A stretch of 64,000 nucleotides of DNA from Leptobrachium leishanense (GCA_009667805.1 CM019063.1:85897877-85961876); one strand, 5' to 3'. Counted from the first letter of the stretch, positions 1 to 11,346 are shown. Notes: generated by a model not told the origin, from the letters alone. Numbers and translations: made by a program.

Positions 1-1900
1 GGAGGAGTGGCCCTGTATGTGAAAAACAACATAAAAACGAACCAAATAAAAGTGAGCGAGGTGAACATAGAGTCAGTTTGGGTTACGCTAACATTTGGCA
101 ATCATACAGTAGCTCGTGTAGGTGTGATCTATAGACCCCCTGGACAAGTAGAAGAGCTAGATAATCTGCTGGTTGAGGAAATAGCCAAAATGGCAATGAA
201 GGGGGAAGTTATTATCATGGGGACTTTAATCTTCCTGATGTGAACTGAAAAACCAAAATAGCTGGGTGCACCAGGAGTACAAATATTCTAAACTCCTTAC
301 TGGGATTATCTCTAACACAAGTAGTTGAGGAGCCGACCCGTAAAGAGGCCATATTGGATTTAATACTCACAAATGGAGGTTTGTATCGGACGTTGTTGTA
401 GGTGAAAATTTGGGATCTAGTGATCACCAGTCAGTGTGGTTTAATATAAGAACAGGGATGGAGCCGCAACACACAAAAACAAAAGTTTTAGACTTAAAAA
501 ATACAGATTTTTCTAAAATGAGATTTTGTGTGAAGGAGTCATTATCAGACTGGAGGAGTTTAAAGGGAGTCCAGGAGAAATGGGATTATTTAAAGGAAGC
601 ATTATTGAAGGCCACAGGAAATTGCATTCGGCTTGTTAGCAAAAACAAAAAAGGGAAGAAACCACTGTGGTACTCTGTAGAAGTGGCCAAAATAGTGAAG
701 AACAAAAAGATAGGCAAACCTATAAAATTAGGCAGAAAGAGGCAAAGCAATTTATAAGAGCTTCCAAAGCACACGCAGAAGAGAAAGTAGCTCAGTCAGT
801 AAAAAAGGGGGACAAAACATTTTTTAGATACATAAACGAGAAAAGAAAAGTAAAACAAGGATTAGTTAGATTAAAAACAAAGGAAGGATGGTATGTAGAA
901 GAGGATAAAAGTCTCGCTGACTGCCTCAATGAATATTTTTGTTCAGTCTTTGCAGAAGAAAAGGAAGGAAAGGGACCTCAGTTAGGAGAGAACACTAAAG
1001 AGACATTTACATAGGAGTTTACAGAGGAGGAGGCTCTACAGCAGCTGTCTAAAGTAAAGACAAATAAGTCAATGGGGCCTGATGGGATCCACCCTAAATT
1101 ATTAAAAGAGCTCAGTGATGTAATAGCAAAACCGTTAACAGATTTATTTAACCAATCCTTGTTAACGGGAGTCGTCCCAGAAGACTGGAAATTAGCAAAT
1201 GTTGTGCCCATTTACAAGAAGGGTAGTAGGGAGGAATCTGGGAACTATAGGCCAGTTAGTCTTACGTCAGTAGTGGGGAAATTAATGGAAACCATGTTAA
1301 AGGAAAGGATTGTTGAACATCTAAAAACACATAGATTACAGGATCAGAAACAACATGGGTTTACCTCAGGGAGATCATGCCAAACTAATCTTATTGATTT
1401 TTTTGATTGGGTAACAAAAATAATAGACACAGGTGGTGCAGTAGACATTGCTTATTTAGATTTCAGTAAGGCTTTTGATACTGTTCTGCATAGAAGGCTT
1501 ATCAATAAATTGCAATCTTTGAGCTTGAATTCCAATATTGTTGAATGGATTAGGCAGTGGCTGAGTGACAGACAACAGAGGGTTGTGGTAAATGGAGTTT
1601 ATTCGGCGCAAGGTCTTGTTACCAGTGGGGTACCTCAGGGGTCAGTACTTGGACCCATTCTCTTTAATATTTTTATTAGTGATATTGCAGAAGGTATTAA
1701 TGGAAAAGTATGTCTTTTTGCTGATGACACAAAGATTTGCAACAGGGTTGATGTTACTGGAGGGATCAGCCAAATGACAAATGATTTAGGTAAACTAAAA
1801 AAATGGTCGGAGTTGTGGCAATTGAGTTTTAATGTGGATAAGTGCAAGATAATGCACCTGGGACGTAAAAACCCAAGGGCTGAATATAGAATATTTGATA
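1..1900 (+). mobile_element. CR1-type LINE, 5' segment (continues at 10,024)
   Basis: Non-LTR retrotransposon running into the window from the left. It carries the end of an AP endonuclease domain and most of a reverse transcriptase (RT), then stops abruptly at 1,900 where an antisense L2 begins. The CR1 reading resumes at 10,019-10,024. The 5-bp word TGATA is present at both edges (1,896-1,900 and 10,019-10,023), so the L2 is an insertion with target duplication. The CR1 assignment rests on the RT motifs and on the octamer-repeat 3' end at 10,717-10,738. Family level is confident; subfamily unknown. Confidence 0.9.
1..1900 (+). pseudogene. CR1 ORF2 (endonuclease + RT), broken, 5' part
   Basis: Encodes the endonuclease/RT polyprotein that nicks target DNA and copies the LINE RNA. 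Endonuclease remnants include the GDFN-like region near 215-240, where the frame breaks, and an SDH motif near 420-428. The linker spans about 430-1,010. RT motifs: GNYRPVSL (near 1,243), YLDFSKAFD (first catalytic Asp at about 1,459), [10 protein letters not shown] (near 1,627) and FADD (catalytic pair from 1,723). Damage: frame changes near 235 and 700, and an in-frame TAG at 1,012-1,014 before the RT. The RT core itself is open to the L2 insertion point. The copy cannot encode one continuous protein. Confidence 0.88.
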
Positions 1901-2616
1901 TTATTATTATTCTTTATTTATAAAGCGCCAGCATATTCCGCAGCGCTGTACAATAAGCACAGTATAGACAGGGTTACAATACATTGAACAACATTTGACA
2001 AAAAGTACAGGAGGAGATGAGGGCCCTAGTCCCGTAGGAACTCACAATCTGGGAGGGTTGGGGTCGGAAACAGGAGGAGAGGACTGTAAGGTGAGAGTGA
2101 TTGATGGTTGTGTCAGTGAGTTGGGTGGTAGGCTTCCCTAAATAGGAATGTTTTAAGGGAGCGTTTGAAGGAAGAGAAGTTAGGGGAAAGTCTGACAGTA
2201 CGAGGGAGAGCGTTCCAGAGAGTGGGGGCTGCGCGTGAGAAATCCTGCAGTCTATCATGGGAAGAGGTGATGCGGGGAGAAGCTAGGCGCAGGTCACTGT
2301 TTGACCTTAGGGAGCGGGCTGGGGTGTATCTGGTGATTAGTGAGGACAGGTAGTGGGGAGCTGAGTTAGTGAGGGTTTTGTAGGTAAGGATAAGGATTTT
2401 GAACTTAATTCTGCAGTGGATGGGGAGCCAGTGAAGGGACTCGCAGAGGGGAGCGGCAGAGACAGAGCGGCGGTGTCACGGTGGCTCAGGGGATGGGGCG
2501 CCTGGCAGCAGCTTCCTCGCTGCTCGCTGGCCAGGCGCCGAATGTAAGCGCTTCCGGGCCCGCTCACGTGGGACGCCGAGGGGCGGGGCCTGGCGCTGTG
2601 ACGCGGACCCGCCGGG

Positions 2617-2656
2617 TTTAAAGCCCAGTCTCTCCCATACGCCGGTGCCCTGACGT
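2617..2656 (+). promoter_or_regulatory. Gypsy-1 core promoter and predicted self-primer
   Basis: TTTAAA at 2,617-2,622 lies 30 bp upstream of GCCCTGACGT (2,647-2,656). That decamer is the exact reverse complement of the sequence just after the LTR (3,366-3,375). If transcription starts about 30 bp after the TATA-like box, the first bases of the RNA can pair with the primer-binding site. This is the self-priming arrangement known for Tf1 and proposed for sushi elements. The start site is predicted, not measured. Confidence 0.7.
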
Positions 2657-2700
2657 GGTATTCACCTCCCGCAGAGCTCTTGTGATTTTTGGCTATCTCC

Positions 2701-2941
2701 TGTGTATGATCCTTGGCATTGGCAAACGAATCCTCTTGTGTATAACCCTTGGCATTGGCAAACGAATCCTCCTGTGTATGACCCCTGGCATTGGCAAACG
2801 AACCCTCCTGTGTATGACCCTTGGCATTGGCAAACGAACCCTCCTGTGTATGACCCTTGGCATTGGCAAACGAACCCTCCTGTGTATGACTCCTGGTATT
2901 GGCAAACGAACCCTCCTGTGTATGACCCCTGGTATTGGCAT
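2701..2941 (+). repeat. 36-bp tandem repeat in Gypsy-1 LTR (7 copies)
   Basis: Seven copies start at 2,701, 2,737, 2,773, 2,809, 2,845, 2,881 and 2,917 with the word TGTGTAT, spacing exactly 36 bp. Copies differ by a few substitutions. The same array sits in the 3' LTR at about 7,922-8,162. It lies in the transcribed part of the LTR, which would make it untranslated leader in the genomic RNA. Confidence 0.95.
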
Positions 2942-3365
2942 TTACTCTGCTCTAGGTTCTGCCCTTAACGTTGGTACTGAGGTCAGTCTATGTGGCACCC
3001 TAAGCACGCATCAGATTACCTCTGCTATTACTAAAGTCCTAGGGAGGACTTGTGATCTGTTCTGTACCCCTGTCTGGTATTTCCCTTTCTTTATCTGTTA
3101 CCTGCTTCATTGTCTACATAGCTTTGCCGACCATTCAAGGATCGGAAGAGTAGAAAGGGAGCTACAGAAAGAGATATATATCTTGGTAGTCAGAAGGATT
3201 CGTGACGATACTCTATTCCATACCTCTGTCTGGTGTTACCTCTTGTCTATCTATTGTCTGGTTAATTGTCTTTCTAGTTTCGCCGACCATTCAAGGATCG
3301 GAAGGGTAGAGAGCGGTCTGCGTAAAGGGACCACACTTTTGGTAATCAGAGGGATCCGTGACATT

Positions 3366-3375
3366 ACGTCAGGGC
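3366..3375 (+). promoter_or_regulatory. Gypsy-1 primer-binding site (self-priming type)
   Basis: ACGTCAGGGC starts 2 nt after the 5' LTR end and ends 1 nt before the gag ATG at 3,377. I recognise no tRNA 3' end in it. It is a 10/10 reverse complement of 2,647-2,656, the predicted 5' end of the element's own RNA. The leader between LTR and gag is only 13 nt. Confidence 0.7.
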
Positions 3376-3376
3376 C

Positions 3377-4152
3377 ATGGATCCCGCAGACCTCTCTAAC
3401 CAGCTGGCACGTATCGCAGCCAGACAAGAGGAACAAGACCATAGGATGGACCAGATTTCTCTCGCTCTGCAAACCCTGTTAAATCGGTCCAATACAGGTA
3501 TCACAAACCCTCCAGATCCAGTGTTACCTAGGGTCAGTCCCGTCCCCCTGAAGGACATAGGCTTAGTATGAAGGCACCCCTACGCTATGATGGTACACCA
3601 AGCCTATGTCGGGGGTTTTTGACTCAACTCGAGATTTTGTTTGAGAACAATCCAGGTTCTTGTATGTCTGATAAAGCCAAAGTAGGATATCTGATTAATC
3701 ATTTAACAGAAAAAGCTTTATTGTGGGCTACGCCGTTGTGGGAAAATAAGAAACCCATCATTTATGACTATGAGGGTTTTACCTCTGAGTTAAAACGTAC
3801 CTTTGATCCCTCTAGAAGGGCTACCAATGCGGGTAGGTCCTTGTTTCACATCAAACAAGGTAATAAGAGGGTCGCCGATTATGCCATAGAGTTTAAGACT
3901 TTGGTTTCTGAAGTACTTTGGCCGAACGACGTTTTAACCTTAGCCTTTACCGAAGGCTTGAACGAGGCTTTTATGTTTGAACTGGCTCCCTTAAAATTAC
4001 CAGAAAGTCTGGACCACCTAATAGATTTCTGTATAGCCATGGACGATCAAATCAGGGAAAGGAGACATCCCAGAGATAGACCCAGAAGGGTCTTGCCTCC
4101 TTTACCCTCGTTACCAGACACCCCAGTACATCAGGTGGTTCGGAGAATGTAA
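3377..4152 (+). pseudogene. Gypsy-1 gag, frameshifted
   Basis: Capsid/nucleocapsid precursor. It starts at ATG 3,377 and the first 64 codons are rich in charged residues and suit a coiled-coil N-terminus. The frame closes at 3,571, and the capsid-like region continues in another frame from 3,568 to 4,152 (retrotransposon gag with LTEKALLWATPLWE and FDPSRRATNAGRSLFHIKQG). The nucleocapsid zinc knuckle follows in a third frame at 4,242-4,283. Two frame changes therefore split gag (near 3,560 and 4,140). Intact relatives have a single continuous gag or gag-pol frame. Confidence 0.85.
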
Positions 4153-4178
4153 AAACAGATTTACCGGTCGTTGAACCC

Positions 4179-7100
4179 ATGCAAATAGGGAAGACAGGTA
4201 TTTCAGAAGCAGAAAAAGCTCACAGAAGAGAAAAGGGGCTCTGCTTTTATTGTGCAGGGGCAGATCACTTCCGCCTTCAATGTCCTCAGAGACCCAGGGT
4301 TGGCAGGGCTGAACATAGCAGAGTGGGATTCAGAACAGGAGACACCCAGGTTGTCGGTTCTCTGTGTGCCTCCTTTGTGGATAATGAAAAGAAAAAATCC
4401 AGGATTCTGTTACCGGTCTCCCTAACCTGGGAGGGGGTTCACCTCAAGACTGAGGCGTTTTTGGACTCTGGGGCCTCAGGCAATTTTATGGATAAGAATT
4501 TTGCTGCCAAAAACCTCATACCACTGGTTCTCAGGGAAAGACCTCTAAGGGTGGAGGCCATAGATGGTAACCCCCTGGCATGTCCACATATCACTCACGA
4601 TACAGTCGATGTATGTATGAAAGTAGGAGTGTTACACCAGGAGACAATAAGATTTCAAATCATTGAATCACCCTCATGTCCTGTCGTCCTTGGGTTTCCA
4701 TGGCTAACAGAGCACAACCCAGTAGTCGATTGGGTCCAGAGAGACATAAAATGTTGGGGTCAGAGTTGTCAGTCTAAGTGCCTAGGCACAGTTAATGTGA
4801 TTGGTAGCCTCAATATTGCCACAGCCCCTCCTTTGTCCACGGAGGTTCCGGAATGTTACCTGGCATTAAAGGAGGTGTTCTCTAAAGCCAGGACTGAGGT
4901 CCTACCACCACATCGTCCATATGACTGTGCCATTGACTTGCTCCCCGGTACGATGCCTCCTAGGGGTCACGTATACCCTTTGTCACAAAGGGAGAACGAC
5001 ATTATGGAGGAATATAGAAGGGAGAATCTGGAACGAGGATTCATTAGACGGTCCTCCTCTCCAGCAGGAGCAGGTTTCTTTTTTGTTTCCAAGAAAGAGG
5101 GAGATCTGCGACCTTGCATCGACTATAGGGGTTTAAATAGGATCACTATAAGAAATGCATATCCCATACCTCTCATAACAGAATTGTTTGACCGATTAAA
5201 AGGGGCTCGTGTCTATACGAAGCTTGATTTACGCGGAGCGTACAACCTGGTCAGGGTTAAAAAGGGAGACGAATGGAAAACGGCTTTTAATACACGTAGC
5301 GGGCATTACGAATACCTGGTGATGCCTTTTGGGTTGTGTAATGCGCCAGCCGTCTTTCAGGACCTTATAAATGACACTCTAAGGGACTTTCTGCAAGAAT
5401 TCGTCATAGTATATCTGGATGATATCCTGATATACTCTCCTGATGTGGACACTCATCATGTCCACGTGAAACAAGTGTTGAAAAAATTATTGAAGGCTGG
5501 ATTGTACTGTAAGCTAGAAAAATGTCTATTCGACATAGTAACTGTGCAATTCCTTGGTTATATTATAACTCCTGGGGGTTTTCAAATGGATCCTAAGAAG
5601 CTCTCAGCTATTCTTGACTGGCCTCTACCCTAAGGACTTAAAGCCATTCAGAGGTTTCTGGGGTTTACGAACTATTACCGAAGGTTCATTAAAGATTTTT
5701 CGGCCTTGGTGGCCCCCTCACGGCTATGACAAAGAAAGGGGTGGGAAATCAGAAATGGACACCTCAAGCCACTCAAGCCTTTGAGGCACTAAAGCAAGCC
5801 TTTACTACTGCCCCTGTTCTCCGGCATCCAGATCCGGCTCTGCCTTTCCAATTAGAAGTTGACGCCTCCGAACTAGGTCTTGGTGCAGTCTTGTCCCAAA
5901 GGGAGGCTCCTGACAAACCCTTGCATCCATGCGGCTTCTATTCTCGGAAGTTGTCCCCGGCAGAGAAGAACTATGACATTGGAAATAGAGAATTGTTAGC
6001 AGTCATCGCGGCCTTGGCCGAATGGAGATACTTATTAGAAGGGTCTAAGGACCCCATTGTTATCATAACCGACCATAAGAATCTCACGTACATTGGAGAT
6101 GCCAAACGTTTAAACTCCAGACAAGCGAGATGGTCATTGTTTCTTTCAAGTTTTAATTTCGTACTTACCTATAGACCTGGGTCCAGAAACATCAAAGCAG
6201 ACGCATTGTCGAGACAGTATGAGTCTTATGAACATAATATCCAAGATCAGCATCCCATTGTACCCCAGGAGAGGATTATAGCCGCTACCACGATTAGTGT
6301 TTCGTCTCCTCTAATGAAAAGGTTGCAGACCGTCCAGGGCGCAGCTCCTGGGGGAAAACCTCCTGCGAAACTCTTTGTACCTGAGAACGAAAGAGAAGAG
6401 GTACTTAACATCTATCATGACAATAAAACTTCCGGGCATATGGGTATCACCAAGACTGTGTCTAGTATCAGTAAACTCCTCTGGTGGCCCACATTGCGCC
6501 GAGATGTCAAAGATTACATTGCCGTGTGCGAAGTGTGCACAAGGCAGAAAAGTCCCAAAACAGCACCCATTGGCTTACTCCAGCCTTTGCCGATCCTCGA
6601 ACGACCCTGGTCACATGTAGCCATGGATTTTATCGTAGAGTTACCTGAGTCAAGAGGGAATACAGTGATACTTACGATCATAGATCGATTTTCCAAGATG
6701 GGTCACTATGTTCCTCTTCAGAAACTACCTTCGGCAGCTGAACTGGTGCCCATATTCATTGCCAATGTGGTCCGCATTCACGGTGTCCCTCTCGGAGATA
6801 GTCTCTGATAGGGGGACCCGATTCATCTCAGGATTCTGGAGAGGGTTTTGTAAGAACGTGGGGATAGACCTCTCTTTCTCTTCGGCCTATCACCCCCAGA
6901 CCAACGGAGCAGCAGAACGAGCAAACCAAAACGTAGAGAAATATCTCAGGTGCTTCATCTCAGAACAACAAGATAACTGGTCAGATCTGCTACCGTGGGC
7001 AGAATATGCTATTAACAGCGCAGTAAGTGAATCCACAGGTCATTCTCCTTTCTTCACTGTTTATGGCTTTGATCCTCCGTGCTCCCCGCCACGTTTCCTG

Positions 7101-7670
7101 ATTCCACGATTCCTGCTTTAGATAAACAACTGGCATCATTGAAAGAGACTTGGGGGAGAGTGAGACGGGCACTGGAGGAAAGTAGTGCCATCCAGAAAAC
7201 TAAGGCCGACAGACACAGGAGGCAGGCACCAGTGTATCAAGTTGGGGACAGGGTTTGGCTGTCTTCACGTAACATCAAGCTCTTAGTGCCTTCCATGAAG
7301 TTGGCTCCTAGGTATATCGGTCCCTATAAGATACTACGGCGACTCAACCCTGTCTCCTATGCTTTGGCGTTACCCCCCCATTTTAAAATACACAATGTAT
7401 TCCATGTAAACCTTTTGAAGCCGCTGTTATGTAACCGGTACACCAAAGTCCATGCTCCACCGCCTCCTGTCTCTGTGGAGGGCGAGGAGGAATTCGAAGT
7501 TCAGGCCATTCTGGGTGCCAGGCTGTCTAGGGGGTCCTTGCAGTATTTGGTCGATTGGGTGGGGTACGGTCCGGAGGATCGTTCTTGGGTACCGGCTGCG
7601 GAAGTCCATGCTCCTAGGCTAGTGAAGGCCTTCTATTTAGCGCATCCCCGTGCCCCTGGGGGTCGTCCAG
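4179..7670 (+). pseudogene. Gypsy-1 pol: protease, RT, RNase H, integrase, chromodomain, broken
   Basis: From 4,179: CCHC knuckle [14 protein letters not shown] (residues 22-35), aspartic protease DSGAS (96-100), RT with KLDLRGAYN (catalytic Asp 350) and YLDD (412-415). A TAA at 5,631-5,633 interrupts the frame between RT and RNase H. After a one-base change near 5,711, RNase H (VDASELGLGAVLSQ near 5,860) and the integrase HHCC region (GHMGITKT near 6,438, CEVC near 6,527) follow. Integrase catalytic motifs are MDFIVELP (near 6,624), VSDRGTRF and the Glu in NGAAERANQN. Further frame changes fall near 6,790 and 7,100. The chromodomain lies at about 7,487-7,636. At least four breaks make it non-coding as assembled. 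Confidence 0.9.
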
Positions 7671-7681
7671 TGGCCGCCCCT

Positions 7682-7691
7682 GGAGGGGGGG
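7682..7691 (+). promoter_or_regulatory. Gypsy-1 polypurine tract
   Basis: GGAGGGGGGG three bases before the 3' LTR, in the position used to prime plus-strand DNA. Confidence 0.8.
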
Positions 7692-7694
7692 TTC

Positions 7695-8583
7695 TGTCAC
7701 GGTGGCTCAGGGGATGGGGCGCCTGGCAGCAGCTTCCTCGCTGCTCGCTGGCCAGGCGCCGAATGTAAGCGTTTCCGGGCCCGCTCACGTGGGACGCCGA
7801 GGGGCGGGGCCTGGCGCTGTGACGCGGACCCGCCGGGTTTAAAACCCAGTCTCTCCCATACGCCGGTGCCCTGACGTGGTATTCACCTCCCGCAGAGCTC
7901 TTGTGATTTTTGGCTATCTCCTGTGTATGATCCTTGGCATTGGCAAACGAATCCTCTTGTGTATAACCCTTGGCATTGGCAAACGAATCCTCCTGTGTAT
8001 GACCCCTGGCATTGGCAAACGAACCCTCCTGTGTATGACCCTTGGCATTGGCAAACGAACCCTCCTGTGTATGACCCTTGGCATTGGCAAACGAACCCTC
8101 CTGTGTATGACTCCTGGTATTGGCAAACGAACCCTCCTGTGTATGACCCCTGGTATTGGCATTTACTCTGCTCTAGGTTCTGCCCTTAACGTTGGTACTG
8201 AGGTCAGTCTATGTGGCACCCTAAGCACGCATCAGATTACCTCTGCTATTACTAAAGTCCTAGGGAGGACTTGTGATCTGTTCTGTACCCCTGTCTGGTA
8301 TTTCCCTTTCTTTATCTGTTACCTGCTTCATTGTCTACATAGCTTTGCCGACCATTCAAGGATCGGAAGAGTAGAAAGGGAGCTACAGAAAGAGATATAT
8401 ATCTTGGTAGTCAGAAGGATTCGTGACGATACTCTATTCCATACCTCTGTCTGGTGTTACCCCTTGTCTATCTATTGTCTGGTTAATTGTCTTTCTAGTT
8501 TCGCCGACCATTCAAGGATCGGAAGGGTAGAGAGCGGTCTGCGTAAAGGGACCACACTTTTGGTAATCAGAGGATCCGTGACA
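7695..8583 (+). repeat. Gypsy-1 3' LTR
   Basis: 889 bp copy of the LTR, including the 36-bp array and the self-primer decamer (7,868-7,877). Compared with the 5' LTR I see C/T in the upstream GC-rich part, G/A just after the TATA-like box, T/C near 8,461 and loss of one G near 8,573. It is followed by the GGCGG duplication and antisense L2. Confidence 0.93.
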
Positions 8584-8694
8584 GGCGGGTGAGGTGAATT
8601 AGCCTGGCGAAGGCGTTCAGGATGGATTGTAGGTGGGAGAGGCGGGACAGAGGGAGGCCAGATAAGAGATTATTGCAATAGTCGAGTCGGGAGA

Positions 8695-9735
8695 TTACCA
8701 GGGCGTGTATGAGTTGTTTTGTGGTGACAGCGGTAAGAAATGGCGAATTTTGGAAATATTACGCAGTTGGTAGCGGCAGGAGGAGGAAAGAGATTGGATG
8801 TGGGGGATGAAGGAAAGAGCAGAGTCAAGTGTAACTCCAAGACAGCGAACTTGGTTTGATGGGGAGATGGTGATACCCTCCACCGTGATAGAGAAGTCAG
8901 GAGGTGGGGAGGCATTGGAGGGAGGAATAAGTAGGAGCTCAGTCTTTGACTTGTTGATCTTTAGGTGGTGGGAGGCCATCCAGGAGGAGATCCCAGATAA
9001 ACAGTCACTGACTTTTGAAAGGACAGGGGGAGAGAGATCAGGGGTAGAGAGGTAGATCTGAGTGTCATCAGCGTAGAGGTGGTAATTAAAGCCAAAGCTG
9101 TTGATGATTTTGCCCAGGGAGGAGGTGTAGATGGAAAAGAGCAGAGGACCAAGGACAGAGCCTTGAGGTACACCAACAGATAGAGGCAATGAAGAGGAGG
9201 AGTTACCATCAAAGGACACACAGAAGGACCTGTTGGATAAATAGGAGTCAACCCAAGCAAGTGCAGTGTCAACGAGACCCAGATAGTTGAGGGTCTGTAG
9301 AAGGAGGGGGTGGTCAACAGGGTCAAAAGCAGCCGAGAGGTCAAGCAGGATGAGAATAGAATAGTGGCCGTGTTTCTTAGCAGTTAGGAGGTCGTTGGTG
9401 ACTTTGGTGAGGGCAGTTTCAGTTGAGTGTAGGGGACGGAAGCCAGATTGCAGGGAGTCAAGTAGGGAATTGGAGGACAGGAAGAGGGAGAGGCGGTTGA
9501 AGACTAGTTTTTCTAAGAGCTTTGATGTGAAGGGAAGCAGGGATACAGGGCGGTAGTTTGATGGAGAGTTGGGGTCTAGGGATGGTTTCTTAGGAAAGGG
9601 GTAACTAGCGCGTGTTTGAAGGCGGATGGAAAGGAGCCAGTGGAGAGAGATAGGTTGAAGATGTGTGTGAGAGCAGGGGTGAGGGAGGAGGAGAGGGGAG
9701 GAATTAGATGTGAGGGAATGGGGTCGAGCGGGCAC
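8695..9735 (-). pseudogene. L2 reverse transcriptase fragment
   Basis: Antisense open frame of 346 codons with LINE RT motifs: [10 protein letters not shown] (residues 59-68), LDLSAAFD (131-138, catalytic Asp 132), [10 protein letters not shown] (188-197) and YADD (221-224). The downstream thumb region contains the conserved 'RCLGVTLD'. The frame closes near 8,695, but homologous coding continues out of frame through the SRLDYCN-like motif near 8,676 and then beyond Gypsy-1, so the frame was broken after insertion. There is no upstream endonuclease, in keeping with 5' truncation. Confidence 0.87.
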
Positions 9736-10023
9736 GTGGTGAGATGTGAGGAGGACAATAAGGAATTGACTTCCTCCTCAGTGGCTGGGAGGAAGCGGCA
9801 GAGGGTGGCAGAGGGGACCTGTGGGAGTGGAGGTGGCAGATAACTATCTTGTGTTGGGATGTTGCTTCTGATAGTTAGAGTTTTACTGAGGAAGTAGTCT
9901 GCCAGGTCTTGAGCGCTGAAGGCAGCTGAAGGGGGAGGTGCAGGTGGGTAGAGGAGGGTGTTGAAGGTGGACCAGAGCCGTTTAGGGTTGGAGGACAGCG
10001 TAGATATAAGAGAGGAGATGATA

Positions 10024-10738
10024 CAGTCCTAACCTCAACATCTGAGGAAAGGGATTTAGGGGTCATTATTTCAGAGGATCTAAGGGTAAGTAGTCAATGT
10101 AATAGAGCAGCAGGAAATGCTAGCAGAATGCTTGGTTGTGTAGGGAGAGGTATTAGCAGTAGGAAAAGGGAAGTGCTCATGCCACTGTACAGAGCACTGG
10201 TGAGACCTCACTTGGAGTACTGTGTGCAGTACTGGAGACCGTATCTCCAGAAGGATATAGACATTTTAGAGAGAGTTCAGAGAAGGGCTACTAAAATGGT
10301 GTACGGCTTGAAGGAGAAAAGTTACCAAGAAAGGCTTAATGATCTTAACATGTACAGCTTGGAAAAAAGACGAGACAGAGGAGATATGATAGAAACATTT
10401 AAATACGTAAAGGGAATCCACAAGGTAGAGGAAGGGAGTATATTTAAAAGGAAACAAAATAGCAAAACAAGAGGACATAGTCTTAGATTAGAGGGGCAAA
10501 GGTTTAAAAGTAACATCAGGAAGCATTATTTTACTGAGAGGGTGGTGGATACATGGAACAGTCTTCCGGTAGAAGTGGTAGAGGCCAAAACAGTAATTGA
10601 ATTTAAGCAAGCATGGGATAGGCATAAGGCTATCCTAAACAAAAGATAAATCCAGGTAAAGTATCCATGTAATTGGGCAGACTAGATGGGCCGAAAGGTT
10701 CTTATCTGCCGACATTTTTCTATGTTTCTATGTTTCTG
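10024..10738 (+). mobile_element. CR1-type LINE, 3' segment
   Basis: Resumption of the CR1 that was cut at 1,900. It carries the C-terminal ORF2 part, a short 3' UTR with the 'gactagatgggccgaaagg' stretch seen in many CR1 copies, and a terminal octamer repeat TTTCTATG at 10,717-10,738. The octamer end is diagnostic for the CR1 group. The copy is complete at its 3' end. Confidence 0.92.
10030..10649 (+). pseudogene. CR1 ORF2 C-terminal part
   Basis: Reading picks up the frame lost at 1,900 (SEERDLGVIIS and onward) and is open to the stop at 10,647-10,649. The region after the RT contains the LYRALVRPHLEYC and RRATKM motifs common to CR1 and Jockey C-termini. Without the 8.1 kb insertion it would join the RT at 1,900 in frame. 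It is a fragment because the 5' half has earlier stops. Confidence 0.87.
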
Positions 10739-10739
10739 T

Positions 10740-11346
10740 GCAGAGCGATGAATCAGAGCTGTGCACGCATGTGCAGATCCGATCCATTGTCTGCCTCTCT
10801 GAGAACACTTGCTATAGTGGGTGGTCTCAGATGGGGATGTCAGCACGCTCTCTGCATGCTGACGTCACTAGTGAATGTTCTGGTGACCAACAGCCGGGAA
10901 ATTGAAAAATCCTGGCTGATGGTGACACTGCGTGGGGTGCATTTCTGCCAGACTGGGACAGGAGAAATGGTGGGGGACTCCAGCTTTTTAAAGTGGTCAG
11001 GATGTGTAAAGTAGTCAGGATGAGTAGAGTGTTCCTTTAAGAAGAGAATTCCATATTTGTAAGTGTTGTACTGTAAAGGACCCTTTCCTTTGCTGTCAAC
11101 AAAATCATCTTTCCTCCAGTTCCATTGGATGACCTTCGTAAATTCCTGTTATTGAACAGGTTACCAGAGAACTCTTTATAGTGGTCCTTTATGTATTTCA
11201 ACAGTACAATCATATCCCTTGCTTCTTTTCAAGGATAAGGAAGTCTAATTCCTTTAATTCGACTCTGGATAGTCATATAAAGTCAAAGAATTTGGCCACA
11301 GAGTATTGAGCTTCAGGATTGAGATATTCAGGATACATTAAGATTA
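10740..11346. other. Unassigned 0.6 kb
   Basis: No family recognised. A 113-codon frame at 10,673-11,014 begins in the CR1 tail and shows no domain I know. A short direct repeat ('agtggtcaggatg' / 'agtagtcaggatg') lies near 10,990-11,020. Confidence 0.5.

Larger units (their letters stand above)
2474..3363 (+). repeat. Gypsy-1 5' LTR
   Basis: 890 bp LTR starting TGTCACGG and ending CGTGACA. It holds a TATA-like TTTAAA at 2,617, a predicted transcript start near 2,647 and a seven-copy 36-bp tandem repeat at 2,701-2,941 downstream of that start. Its partner at 7,695 is almost identical. The 275-codon open frame from 2,655 is a by-product of the 36-bp repeat (a multiple of three without stops) and occurs in both LTRs. 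Confidence 0.93.
2474..8583 (+). mobile_element. Gypsy-1: full-length Ty3/gypsy chromovirus (sushi/Tf1-like)
   Basis: Complete LTR retrotransposon of 6,110 bp with LTRs at 2,474-3,363 and 7,695-8,583, and a perfect 5-bp target duplication GGCGG at 2,469-2,473 and 8,584-8,588 in the host L2. Order: LTR, very short leader, gag, protease, RT, RNase H, integrase, chromodomain, polypurine tract, LTR. The C-terminal chromodomain defines chromoviruses. I noticed only four LTR differences (three substitutions, one 1-bp indel), so insertion looks recent, yet gag-pol is broken at several places. Confidence 0.93.
1901..10018 (-). mobile_element. L2-type LINE, antisense, inserted in CR1 and split by Gypsy-1
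   Basis: Antisense non-LTR element with its 3' end on the left: a TTA-rich tail, then the L2-like 3' end motif with 'aaagcgccagcatattccg' near 1,923. The flanking CR1 carries the 5-bp duplication TGATA. Its RT lies at 8,695-9,735 and the C-terminal coding part runs antisense through 8,584-8,690 and 2,160-2,473, with Gypsy-1 in between. About 2.0 kb of L2 remains without Gypsy-1, so it is 5'-truncated, as most LINE copies are. The 3' motif recurs in fragments near 35,380 and 38,430. Confidence 0.88.

Noticed and set aside
2655..3482. 275-codon frame, repeated at 7,876
   Set aside because: It lies in the LTR and is open because a 36-bp repeat is a multiple of three; the other frames and strand are open too.
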